Assembly (NCBI GenBank): GCA_025459125.1
Contig: JALORE010000001.1
Coordinates: forward strand, 34,766 to 98,765
Direction of reading: 5' to 3'
DNA: 64,000 nucleotides
Origin: Planctomycetota bacterium
Lineage (GTDB): Bacteria > Planctomycetota > Phycisphaerae > Sedimentisphaerales > Anaerobacaceae
The notes under the pieces were generated by a model. It was not told the DNA's origin. It searched no databases and saw only the letters and a program-made list of their open reading frames with translations. This document shows, in pieces, positions 18,032 through 26,206 of this stretch. Position 1 is the stretch's first letter, and every line of letters starts with the position of its first letter. A program made the translations under genes and the position numbers.

Positions 18032-18642
18032 TTGTCGTCTCCCTTTCTCTTGAACTTCGCCGCATCGGGACAGGTGGCGAAGTGGTTGCAGGCGTCTCCG
18101 TCGTAGGGCGTGATCTTCCCGCGCTTCGTCCGAACAAACCAGATCGTGGCCGTGCAAGTCGGTCCCTTGCAGGGCAGGCGGTCACCCACCACGTCCAACA
18201 ACCTCCGGATGTTCTCGCGGAGCTCGGAGACCAGGTCCTGGAGCTTCAGCCGCTCGCCGATCAGCTCCTCGCACCGGGCCTTCCAGGTGAGGTCCGGGAA
18301 CTCGTGCTCTCCGACGTAGACCTGTCGACGCAGGGACCGATTCTCTTCCTCCAGGTCCGAGACCCTGCGCACGAGGTCCATCCAGTCGTAAGCGACCGAC
18401 TGGCCTTCCACCATGGGCGTTGGTATGGTTGTGACGGTCTGCCCCCACTCTCTGGACATCGCCTCACGCGCGGCGTTGGCGGCCTCGTTAGCCAGGGCCT
18501 CTTGTGGCTGGCACGGGACTGACGATGTCAGGACCCTCGCACCAATGACCGTAGCCACGGGCAACCCACCTGGGCCGAGGGCCGAAACCTTGACCTTGAC
18601 CGAAAACCTATCAGCAACTACTGGCCCCACTTGGCCCTCCAC
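18028..18642 (-). CDS. Coiled-coil hypothetical protein
   Basis: DLVRRVSDLEEENRSLRRQV. Confidence 0.5.
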   Translation of the reverse strand: MEGQVGPVVADRFSVKVKVSALGPGGLPVATVIGARVLTSSVPCQPQEALANEAANAAREAMSREWGQTVTTIPTPMVEGQSVAYDWMDLVRRVSDLEEENRSLRRQVYVGEHEFPDLTWKARCEELIGERLKLQDLVSELRENIRRLLDVVGDRLPCKGPTCTATIWFVRTKRGKITPYDGDACNHFATCPDAAKFKRKGDDK

Positions 18643-18935
18643 ATTGCGAACACCGGACGCGGGATCGTGTAGCGGACGATCCTGCCGGTGGGCTGCATGT
18701 TCACGCGATAGGCCATGGTATCAGGCGTTGACCGCTCGTGATCGGGGGTGATTGTGGGGTTCCCGTATTCCGGCAAGTCCACCACGATGTCGCCGGTTTC
18801 GCGGCATTGGCGCTCAACCTTCTCGGCCGCGATAAATACCCGCCTATCCTCTCGCGCAACCAACAACGAAGCGCAGGTTTCGCTGATGGCCTTGTTCATG
18901 GCCTTGTTCATGCGCTCTCGTAACAACTCTTCCAT
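18618..18935 (-). CDS. Hypothetical phage protein
   Basis: MEELLRERMNKAMNKAISETC...GRIVRYTIP. Confidence 0.45.
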   Translation of the reverse strand: MEELLRERMNKAMNKAISETCASLLVAREDRRVFIAAEKVERQCRETGDIVVDLPEYGNPTITPDHERSTPDTMAYRVNMQPTGRIVRYTIPRPVFAMWRAKWGQ

Positions 18936-18950
18936 TGCTGCACGCCTCCT

Positions 18951-19541
18951 TCACTCTAAGATGGGGGGCAAATCGTCACGTCCAGACGGCCGCCCGAACG
19001 CCGCGGCTGCGAGCTCGGAACAGGTGGCGATCATCCGTCGCAACAGGGCCTTGTCCAGAACAACGCGCGCCCAGAAAGCGGCCTTCTTCGGATCGGCTCG
19101 GTGAAGCATAACCGTAGCGGCCTCATCCGGCGGGGGCTTGCCACTGTGGCACGCCTCCTGGAGAGCAGCGAAGATGCTGGCATGCCCGGGATGGTAGAAG
19201 TCCTGCCGGGAAAGAGCGCCGACTAGATATTCCGCCGCGTCAACAGGGCCGTTGGCGATGATCGAAAGAACGCTTTTCTCGGCTTCGAGGTTGTGCGGCA
19301 TGGCGCGCCCCTCGCGCTTGTCATGGCGCGCCTTACACGCTGGCTCCTGACTCTTTTGGGTCTTCCCCGCGTACTCTCCGCACCAGTCGTCTGACATCAC
19401 ATCTGGCCAATATGAATCAAGGACCCTTTCGACAGGGTTGCACACCACTTGTGGCGCCCGCCTCCGACACTCGGAAATCTCTTCTTCCTCGTCGTGCTGA
19501 TTGAAATAGAAATACCGGCAATCTTCGCATTTCATGGTCAT
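18951..19541 (-). CDS. Cys-cluster domain fused to DnaB N-terminal-like domain (no helicase domain)
   Basis: MKCEDCRYFYF..ECRRRAP..WCGEY then MPHNLEAEKSVLSIIANGPVDAAEYLVGALSRQDFYHPGHASIFAALQEA. Confidence 0.65.
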   Translation of the reverse strand: MTMKCEDCRYFYFNQHDEEEEISECRRRAPQVVCNPVERVLDSYWPDVMSDDWCGEYAGKTQKSQEPACKARHDKREGRAMPHNLEAEKSVLSIIANGPVDAAEYLVGALSRQDFYHPGHASIFAALQEACHSGKPPPDEAATVMLHRADPKKAAFWARVVLDKALLRRMIATCSELAAAAFGRPSGRDDLPPILE

Positions 19542-19548
19542 CTTCCTT

Positions 19549-19701
19549 TCATCGGCAGCAGCCGAATGTCAGTTGTTGCGCGGCCATTGCCCGCTCGCGC
19601 CGCCAGCGACAAACCAAGGCCATCCGACAAACGAACCCGCGGCCAGTCAGCCGCAGGTCCCGTTCAGGCAAAAACTCTCCGCACCGTCGACAAGCTACCA
19701 T
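19549..19701 (-). CDS. Small CxxC protein
   Basis: MVACRRCGEFLPERDLRLTGRGFVCRM. Confidence 0.35.
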   Translation of the reverse strand: MVACRRCGEFLPERDLRLTGRGFVCRMALVCRWRRERAMAAQQLTFGCCR

Positions 19702-20699
19702 TCCGGCTGGCTCGTTTTGGTGCCCCACATCTCGTCGTCGATCCATGCGCGCAGTTCCTTGTTCGCCACCAACAGCCCCGAGCCCTTCGGCCGCTTCACC
19801 CGGGCCAGCCCGTCGAAGTCGCCGGCCATCAGTCCCAGCACCGGAACCGCGCTCCACTTCTCGATGGTCGCGAGCTTGTTCGCCCAGTGGCTCGCCCAAC
19901 AGAGCTCCTCCAGCCCGACGGCCACGGCGATCCAGCGGATGTCCGACCAGGGTGACGCCTTGAGCTTACCCTCCCAGCCGGTGCCCTCGACCGGGATATC
20001 CGGCTTCTGCGGGAGCTTCCCGCGCAAGAGCGCAACCCCGGCGTCGTCGGCCAGCATCAGCCCCTTGTCCGGGAAGCCCGGGCAGCGCATGCCGCTGGTC
20101 AAACCGGCAATCACCCCGTCCTCGGGACGCCACAGGCGGCTCACGAGCTCGCGCAGCCCCTGGGTGGAAGAATCCCGACCGCGCACGAGGTCCAGAATCT
20201 GGTGGCTGATGGGATCCAGCCCGAACAGCTGGCCATCCTGGCGCATTAGCGTGGGCCAGCCGGTCTCACCCACGTTCTCCTGCCGCTCGGACAGCGGCGT
20301 CACGTCCATGACCATCCCGTCGATCACCGCCAGCTTCCGGCTGTGATCGCCCTCGGGAACCGCGGGGTCAACCCCCACGATCAGCTCCACATCCCGCGGA
20401 TCAACCCGCTCGGGCGGCCCCTCCTGGGTCAAGCGCGTGATGCTCTGCCCGTACACCTGGCGGTCGCGAGCCTCGGTTGCTGGCGTCTGAATCTGCCGGC
20501 GGTATCCCACGTCCTCCGGCCCATTGGGCCGCGGTTCCACCTCGTCCGGACCGGCGACCTTGCCCCGCCGGTCGAACAGCAGACGCTGGCCTTTCAGAGA
20601 CGCTCGCTCAACCTCGTCGCGCTTCTTCACCGCCCTGCTCATGGACTCCTCAAACGGGTTCTGAGGGGAGTTGAGCATCTCCTCGAACGTCCTGGTCAT
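19695..20699 (-). CDS. Hypothetical phage protein
   Basis: 334-aa ORF between replication genes; VELIVGVDPAVPEGDHSRKLAVIDG. Confidence 0.55.
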   Translation of the reverse strand: MTRTFEEMLNSPQNPFEESMSRAVKKRDEVERASLKGQRLLFDRRGKVAGPDEVEPRPNGPEDVGYRRQIQTPATEARDRQVYGQSITRLTQEGPPERVDPRDVELIVGVDPAVPEGDHSRKLAVIDGMVMDVTPLSERQENVGETGWPTLMRQDGQLFGLDPISHQILDLVRGRDSSTQGLRELVSRLWRPEDGVIAGLTSGMRCPGFPDKGLMLADDAGVALLRGKLPQKPDIPVEGTGWEGKLKASPWSDIRWIAVAVGLEELCWASHWANKLATIEKWSAVPVLGLMAGDFDGLARVKRPKGSGLLVANKELRAWIDDEMWGTKTSQPEW

Positions 20700-21400
20700 C
20701 GGATGGTCTCCCTCGGCACGACCAGCGCCGCGCCCTCAGCCTGGATGCGAGACATCAGGCGCGCGTCGTACCTCTGCCCGATGTCCTCGGGCCCGAGGTT
20801 GGTGGTGCAGATCGTCAGCCGCCCGGCATCCCACCGGCGCAACAACAGCTCCTCGACGTTGGTCGTGTCTTGCTCGCGCTCTCGGCCGAGGTCGTCCAGA
20901 ACCAGGGCGACACAGCGGGCCTCGGAACAGTCTCGCTGTTCGCGAGCGGGAATCTGGCAGAAGTCCCAGGCCGTGACGAACAGCCCCCCGGCTCCGATGT
21001 CCGGCTGGTCATCGATCACCAGCTGGTCGCGCCGACGATGGCGCTCGGCCAGGGCCCAGCAGGCGGCGACGGTCTTGCCGGTCCCCGGGGGTCCGGCGAT
21101 CATCACCAGGCGCTTGCCATCGACCACCGCCTGGTTGGTCGACGAAGTCACCAAGCGCTTGCGGTCGATTCGTTGGATCGTCTCCAGGATGGCCGGGGGG
21201 ATCCGCGAGCCGCTGGTCAGCCACGCCTGTCGCCGGGCTTCCGCCTGCCGCAACTGGAAGTCGCGCCACTCGCGCGCTCGCTCGGCGGCGGTCTCGGGGT
21301 CGACCGCGGCCATGGCGCGATTGGCAATCTCCTTCAGCCGCGACCCGATGAGCTCTCCGGCCTTGACCGGCCCGCTGTCGATGGCCAGCACCTTGCGCAT
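20696..21400 (-). CDS. DnaC-like AAA+ helicase loader
   Basis: MIAGPPGTGKTVAACW, CVALVLDDLGRE; CAGGAGGAGC RBS before ATG 21400. Confidence 0.8.
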   Translation of the reverse strand: MRKVLAIDSGPVKAGELIGSRLKEIANRAMAAVDPETAAERAREWRDFQLRQAEARRQAWLTSGSRIPPAILETIQRIDRKRLVTSSTNQAVVDGKRLVMIAGPPGTGKTVAACWALAERHRRRDQLVIDDQPDIGAGGLFVTAWDFCQIPAREQRDCSEARCVALVLDDLGREREQDTTNVEELLLRRWDAGRLTICTTNLGPEDIGQRYDARLMSRIQAEGAALVVPRETIR

Positions 21401-21438
21401 GCGCAGCAGCTCCTCCTGAGCCCGTTCGATGATCTCGC

Positions 21439-22359
21439 TTATAGCCGGATCGCTTTTCGTTCGATGGCCTCGATCATCTCTTTGGTGGTCTCCACCTTGT
21501 GCACACCGTTGGAATTGCCGGACTTTTGTCTCTTGAACTGGCGCTCGATCTTGTCGAAAAACTCCCAGAATCGCGCGGCCCCGGTCACCACCTCCGACCA
21601 ATGGCCTCCGTCCTTCCACCGGGGGCTTGACATGATCGCCCAGCGGGCAACCTCCTGAGCGTAGGTGGCGGACGAAAGCAGGTCCGTCTTTCGTCGGGCC
21701 GCCAGTCGCTCGATTCCGGCATCCGAGGTTGTCAGGTCCAGAGCCTCGGGTTCTCCCGCTATCCCTAGAAGATTGTTGAAAGAAGAAAGAAAAAGGTGGG
21801 TGTGTGCGCGCGGTGGTGAAGCGCTTGTAACGTTACAGTCTGTTTCGGTAACGGGATGTAACGCTACCGTGTAACTTTCTGTAACGTTACCCTCTCCTCT
21901 CCTCTCCTCTCCTCTTATCTTATCTTCTCTTATCTGATCTCCTCTGGAGGGGAGTGCAGAGGGGAGGTTTTTTTTCGCCGCCCGGTGTCGCCGCACGCGC
22001 TCGGCCGAGGATGGGATTCTTGTCTGATGGTCCATCCAATCATGCACCAGAAGGCGGCCGTCTTCGGTGCGGTCTATCAGACCGACTTCGATTGCTCGCT
22101 CCATGGCCGGCGGCAGCTGTTCCATGTGCTCCGGTGGCCACAGAGCCGCTCGCGCGATGATGTGGGGTTTCCACATTCTGGTTACGTCTCCGGTTTCCGG
22201 GCTGTGGCGCATCGACAGCCGCCATATTGTCTCGACGACATTGGCCGCCCAAAACCCTGCCTCTTGAAATTTGAAGTGATCTCTGTGGTTTATGTCATCC
22301 TTGAGCCAGGTCATGGGCCTCTTCCTGATCTTTCTCGAACTCCGCAAGGGCTCGCTCAA
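21439..22359 (-). CDS. Phage replication initiator / replisome organizer (O-like)
   Basis: N-terminal winged-helix style region (MERAIEVGLIDRTEDGRLLVHDWMDHQ), adjacent to DnaC-like gene, internal iterons. Confidence 0.6.
   Translation of the reverse strand: MSEPLRSSRKIRKRPMTWLKDDINHRDHFKFQEAGFWAANVVETIWRLSMRHSPETGDVTRMWKPHIIARAALWPPEHMEQLPPAMERAIEVGLIDRTEDGRLLVHDWMDHQTRIPSSAERVRRHRAAKKNLPSALPSRGDQIREDKIRGEERRGEGNVTESYTVALHPVTETDCNVTSASPPRAHTHLFLSSFNNLLGIAGEPEALDLTTSDAGIERLAARRKTDLLSSATYAQEVARWAIMSSPRWKDGGHWSEVVTGAARFWEFFDKIERQFKRQKSGNSNGVHKVETTKEMIEAIERKAIRL
21827..21945. repeat. GTAAC iteron cluster plus CCTCT polypyrimidine tract (candidate replication origin)
   Basis: GTAACGTTAC at 21827 and 21881, GTAACG at 21848, GTAACGCTAC at 21858, GTAACT at 21871, then CCTCTCCTCTCCTCTCCTCTCCTCTTATCTTATC. 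Confidence 0.6.
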
Positions 22360-22492
22360 GCAGACAGAGGGCCAGGGAATGGCGGGTCATCCTGACGGGT
22401 GTTCCGCCAGGCAAACGGGCCGTGTTTTTGATGCGGTCCAGCCTCTCAAGCACGGTTGACGACACGCGCAGGTGAAGATGCCCCTCGGACAC
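22295..22492 (-). CDS. Small RHH/Arc-like regulator
   Basis: GHLHLRVSSTVLERLDRIKNTARLPGGTPVRMTRHSLALCLLERALAEF. Confidence 0.5.
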   Translation of the reverse strand: MSEGHLHLRVSSTVLERLDRIKNTARLPGGTPVRMTRHSLALCLLERALAEFEKDQEEAHDLAQG

Positions 22493-22519
22493 GGTACTCT
22501 CCTTGGTGGGAACGCGCGA

Positions 22520-22549
22520 ACAATAGGCACAATAAACTCACGATGTCAA
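22520..22549 (-). promoter_or_regulatory. Sigma70-like promoter of replication operon
   Basis: Minus strand TTGACA (22549..22544), 18-nt spacer, TATTGT (22525..22520). Confidence 0.6.
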
Positions 22550-22584
22550 CCCCTGCAGAACCCAGTGATGCGGGCCTGCCATTT

Positions 22585-22623
22585 GGTGACGCACGGTGAC
22601 AAACCGTTACGCACGGTGACGCA
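22585..22623. repeat. Direct repeats ACGCACGGTGAC (20-bp period) upstream of replication promoter
   Basis: GGTGACGCACGGTGACAAACCGTTACGCACGGTGACGCA; copies at 22589 and 22609. Confidence 0.7.
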
Positions 22624-22749
22624 GCGGGGAATCGTCGAATCGCCGGAGCCTCGCCAGGGGCTTCTGGAGCCTTTAGAAACGGAGATGCCAGGGGGGGGGG
22701 TGCACCCCTACCCCTCGGACGGGGTTTCATCTCGCCGGCGCCCAGGGAA

Positions 22750-23046
22750 CTAAAGGCTCCGCGACGCTCTCGCGCGTCGTAGGCGATCCCCCGCGGCCCT
22801 ATCCGCGGCGATCTGGATCTCCGTCCGCATGCGAGGGGGGTTTGGATTCCTGCCTGCCCGGTACGGGTACAGGGCACAGGTCTTGACACCGCACTCCTGG
22901 GCCATCTTCGTGTCACCGCTGCAGCAGTCCATGCACTTCATCTTGGCCGCCTTGCGAATGGGCAACAGGTTGTCGGGGTCGTCGTAGTTAATCGACGTGA
23001 AATTGTGGAGGTCTCGGCACAATTTCAACTGCTCGCTGTAGTTCAT
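22750..23046 (-). CDS. Cys-cluster phage protein
   Basis: KCMDCCSGDTKMAQECGVKTCALYPYRAGRNP. Confidence 0.65.
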   Translation of the reverse strand: MNYSEQLKLCRDLHNFTSINYDDPDNLLPIRKAAKMKCMDCCSGDTKMAQECGVKTCALYPYRAGRNPNPPRMRTEIQIAADRAAGDRLRRARASRSL

Positions 23047-23273
23047 CGGCCGTCCCTCGGCTTCTGCATCGCCTCGGTGATCGTGACGTGGTAGTCCGGC
23101 GGGTTCTCTCCCTCCCCCGGTCGGTCGTTTTTCCACACCTCCACCCTCAAACGCCCGATGTTCCCGGCCATGTACTTCTTCCCGTCCTTGGTCTCGTTGA
23201 GCCACAGTCCCATCACGCGCAGCCGCGGTGGCCGCCTGTCGTTGTCCTGCATTTTCCTTTGTCCTTTCAGCAC
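23043..23273 (-). CDS. Hypothetical phage protein
   Basis: MQDNDRRPPRLRVMGLWLNETKDGKKYMAGNIGRLRVEVWKND. Confidence 0.5.
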   Translation of the reverse strand: MLKGQRKMQDNDRRPPRLRVMGLWLNETKDGKKYMAGNIGRLRVEVWKNDRPGEGENPPDYHVTITEAMQKPRDGR

Positions 23274-23292
23274 ACTGAACTGTTTGAAAACT

Positions 23293-23329
23293 CCGAATAG
23301 TTCGGATCGCCTGACCGACCCTGACCGAC
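23293..23329. repeat. Inverted repeat CCGAATAGTTCGG and 10-bp tandem repeat CCTGACCGAC x2
   Basis: Palindrome 23293-23305; tandem 23310-23329; intergenic. Confidence 0.6.
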
Positions 23330-23330
23330 T

Positions 23331-23930
23331 CTACCCGGCCATGACCTTGACCGCGGCAGTCACGATCTGCGATGCGGCTTCGAGGTACCCCGCCAGCTGG
23401 GCCCGAGGCACCCGGCCTTGGGCGATCCTCGTGGCGGTCGCCCGCATCAGCGCTGGAAGGCCCTGCTCGACCGCCTGGGCGATCTTCTGGAGCACCCCAG
23501 CCGCATCCCTTACCACCATCCCTTCCTCGCCTCCTGCGGGCGTCTCCGGATGGTCGGCCATGACCCCCGCGTTCAGCCCAACGGTGTCTGCCGCAGTTGG
23601 CGCCACCGCCTGTTCGGTCGGTTGACCCATCGCTCGGCGGGCGTCGTTGGCGCTCCGGAGCTCCTCCTCCCCCTGGGCGCTGATCAGGTCGCCTCCCACC
23701 CCGATCTCGGGCGGGATGTACAATCCACCTCCGCGCGGCTGCTGTGTTGGCACGGCTGGCATGGGGGCGCCCGCGGGCGCGATCAGCGGCTGACCGGCCA
23801 ACGCCGCCTGACGCGCTTCGGTCTGCCGGGCGAGGTCTCGCTCGAACGCCAGGCGCCTGGTCGCCGTTGACGGATCCGCGTCTCCTCCCCACGATCCAGG
23901 TGGCAAAACGGTTGGTGCTTCGGGGCTCAT
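23331..23930 (-). CDS. Hypothetical phage protein
   Basis: Start MSPEAPTVLPPGSWGG after GGAGAGC. Confidence 0.5.
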   Translation of the reverse strand: MSPEAPTVLPPGSWGGDADPSTATRRLAFERDLARQTEARQAALAGQPLIAPAGAPMPAVPTQQPRGGGLYIPPEIGVGGDLISAQGEEELRSANDARRAMGQPTEQAVAPTAADTVGLNAGVMADHPETPAGGEEGMVVRDAAGVLQKIAQAVEQGLPALMRATATRIAQGRVPRAQLAGYLEAASQIVTAAVKVMAG

Positions 23931-24018
23931 AATTGCTCTCCTGATTCTGTTGTAGATCCTGGTTATCACTCTCATTTTCGGAAATGTAGCCAACCCGATC
24001 GGTTGTTCATTCTGCTGA

Positions 24019-24294
24019 CTAGGGATCCAGCCGTTTCAGCCCGGAGACCACCGCCACACCCACCCTGCAGGCAGGGCAGTAGTCCTCCCTCAGACGCACC
24101 CCCTCCACCCCCGACGGACGGAGGATCAGCAGCCATCCCCTGGGTGCTTTTTCATCCAACAACCACGTTGGGGCGCAACCACCCTTGGCACGGGCTTCGA
24201 GCTTCATGCCACAGTTGTCGCACCGGATATGAGGCGGCCCGGGCTCCAGCCCAAACCGGGCCATGCTCTGTCCCGCTCCACATTGGTAGCTCAT
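24019..24294 (-). CDS. Zinc-ribbon protein
   Basis: IRCDNCGMKLEARAKGGCAP...YCPACRVG. Confidence 0.5.
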   Translation of the reverse strand: MSYQCGAGQSMARFGLEPGPPHIRCDNCGMKLEARAKGGCAPTWLLDEKAPRGWLLILRPSGVEGVRLREDYCPACRVGVAVVSGLKRLDP

Positions 24295-24455
24295 CGATAC
24301 CCCATGTCCCGCAGGTTTTGCCTCCACCGCCAGGCCGCCATCACCCTCGGGAACCACCGCCACACGATCCGTGACAGCAGCCACTCCCGATGGCAGTAGG
24401 GGCAGGTGCGGTTGACCGGCCAGGCCGTCGGCGCGCCGCAGCTGATGCACCTCAT
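24291..24455 (-). CDS. 54-aa zinc-ribbon protein absent from the ORF track
   Basis: My own translation: MRCISCGAPTAWPVNRTCPYCHREWLLSRIVWRWFPRVMAAWRWRQNLRDMGYR*; ATGA-coupled at both ends. Confidence 0.55.
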   Translation of the reverse strand: MRCISCGAPTAWPVNRTCPYCHREWLLSRIVWRWFPRVMAAWRWRQNLRDMGYR

Positions 24456-24823
24456 GGAACACCGTCCGGGTTATCACGGTCGCCCCCATCGTTTCCCGTT
24501 TCCTCTGGGCCTTCCGCCCGGCCGGACCATTGGAGGCAGGCGGGATAGTTGTCGGTAACCACCGTGGGCTTCTCATTCTGCCGCGGGAAGACGCACACCA
24601 GACCCTCGGTCACGGCATCGTCGGTTACGGTCAGCATCCTCTTCTCGCACCACCGGCAGGTCCCGCACCGGTCTTCTTCTGGCCAGAGCACGCCCGGCTT
24701 CGGGTCGCTGTAGTAGCCCCGGCAGTCGCTGTCACAGAGCCCTCCAGCCATCGCCAGGGGCACGCTCCGGCCTCGCGGGGCTTTGGTCCTGCCACAGGTC
24801 GTGCAGGTCACTCTGTCTGGCAT
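24452..24823 (-). CDS. Cys-rich protein with CGxCxWCExxMLT module
   Basis: RVTCTTCGRTK...DRCGTCRWCEKRMLTVTDDAVTEGLVCVF. Confidence 0.6.
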   Translation of the reverse strand: MPDRVTCTTCGRTKAPRGRSVPLAMAGGLCDSDCRGYYSDPKPGVLWPEEDRCGTCRWCEKRMLTVTDDAVTEGLVCVFPRQNEKPTVVTDNYPACLQWSGRAEGPEETGNDGGDRDNPDGVP

Positions 24824-25269
24824 TCGGTCCTCCTTGGAAACTCCCACGGCGCGGGGAGCGGGCGCACCAGACGAAGGTCGACCAAGAACCGTTGCCGCCG
24901 GAAGTCGGTCACCCAAACGCCGGCCCAGTGGGCGCCATGGAGCTCGGGCGGGAACTCCACGACCGCCCGTGGCTCGCTCGCGGTCAGAATCTCCACCTCG
25001 ACCCCTGGCTTGAGCACCCGGACCGCCCGGGCGTAGAGCGCCCATGGTGCCAGCCCCTCACCCTGGGCCGGCTGCCGGTAGACTCCACGGCCGTCGAGCT
25101 CGAACAAGAAGCGTTCGGCCACAACCTCGTCGGGTCCGGGTAGCGGCGGATCCTTCCACTCGGAAGTTGCCGGTTTCATCAGTGCCACCACCACGACCGG
25201 CGGCGGACACCTGTCAGGCAGGTCCAGGAACTCGATCCAGCCGTCGGACCACACCAGCTGCACCCTCAT
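24808..25269 (-). CDS. Hypothetical phage protein
   Basis: MRVQLVWSDGWIEFLDLPDR. Confidence 0.5.
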   Translation of the reverse strand: MRVQLVWSDGWIEFLDLPDRCPPPVVVVALMKPATSEWKDPPLPGPDEVVAERFLFELDGRGVYRQPAQGEGLAPWALYARAVRVLKPGVEVEILTASEPRAVVEFPPELHGAHWAGVWVTDFRRQRFLVDLRLVRPLPAPWEFPRRTECQTE

Positions 25270-25889
25270 GGGGTCTCCTTCCTGGCGAACCTCGGACAGG
25301 CCCGCTGGCTGGCCGCAACCACGGGGTGGGTCCATCGCCTCTTGGCGTCAGGCGGGTCGGCCGCGCAGCACAGCTCGCTCGCCAAACCCTGTTGGTCGAT
25401 GGTCAGCATCTTCACCTCACACCAGTGGCACCGCCCACAGGTGTTCGATTCCTGCGCCCGGGTGTTCATACCCGATGGGGTTCCGTTCACGATCTCGGGC
25501 CCGGCGTTCACCTCGAACACCCCGCGTTCACCGCGCATCGCCTCGAAGGGCAGCTCCATCGGGTTCGCGAGCACAAAGTGCCAGGTCTCGCTATCCTGCT
25601 CGGCCCAAACCGACCGGTGGCCGCGCACGCAGTCCACAAGGTCGACCTTCCCAATGATTCCGCCGAAGTCCCACTGGCCTACCCTGAGCATCGCCTCGGC
25701 CGCCTGGTCCAGTCCCCGCTCGCGCATCCACAGGGCGATGGCGTCGAGATCCTGCGAGCGGGGCGGCTTCTTGCTCGCGTGGATGAGCAGCGGACCGCGG
25801 TAGTAGGTCGGCCAGCTGCGGTTTTCAATGTCCTTGCCCCCGTGGATGATCAGCCAGGCCCACGGCTGCCAGATGGAAAGTGCTCTCAT
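25266..25889 (-). CDS. ASCH-domain protein with C-terminal CGxCxWCExxMLT module
   Basis: MRALSIWQPWAWLIIHGGKDIENRSWPTYYRGPLLIHASKK; C-terminal TCGRCHWCEVKMLTIDQQGLASELCC. Confidence 0.75.
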   Translation of the reverse strand: MRALSIWQPWAWLIIHGGKDIENRSWPTYYRGPLLIHASKKPPRSQDLDAIALWMRERGLDQAAEAMLRVGQWDFGGIIGKVDLVDCVRGHRSVWAEQDSETWHFVLANPMELPFEAMRGERGVFEVNAGPEIVNGTPSGMNTRAQESNTCGRCHWCEVKMLTIDQQGLASELCCAADPPDAKRRWTHPVVAASQRACPRFARKETP

Positions 25890-26206
25890 GCCAGCCTCTC
25901 AAGCCGTGCCCACCGCACCTCGCCCGACGCCAGCTTCTCCATCCACATGTCGTACAGCGGCGCGGTCTCGCCGTCGGAGATCTCGTCGAAGTCGGGGCTC
26001 ACGGCCAGCACCTCCAGCTCGCCCCAGCCTTGGACCGTGGCCACCACGAACAGGTGCGGTACCAGGGCCGCGATGTCCCCCCATCGCCGGCCCTGTACCA
26101 TCTCCCCGACAATGTCTGCCGAGAACTTGACCCTACCCCAGCGGCCCCGCGGTAGGCACCGCTGATTGAGCGGGCCACCCTCTCCGAACCAGACCCTGTC
26201 ACTCAC
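25886..26206 (-). CDS. Hypothetical phage protein
   Basis: ATGA-coupled ORF. Confidence 0.45.
   Translation of the reverse strand: MSDRVWFGEGGPLNQRCLPRGRWGRVKFSADIVGEMVQGRRWGDIAALVPHLFVVATVQGWGELEVLAVSPDFDEISDGETAPLYDMWMEKLASGEVRWARLERLA

Noticed and set aside
18886-18909. 12-bp tandem repeat ATGGCCTTGTTC x2
   Set aside because: In frame (encodes MNKAMNKA) and does not disrupt the gene; ordinary micro-repeat.
22690-22702. Run of Gs (AGGGGGGGGGG)
   Set aside because: Single homopolymer in an intergenic gap; could be functional slippage DNA but also a typical sequencing-error site, with no other support.
25440-25460. GTTCGATTCC resembling a tRNA T-arm
   Set aside because: Lies inside the ASCH-protein coding sequence and no acceptor, D or anticodon stems could be built around it.
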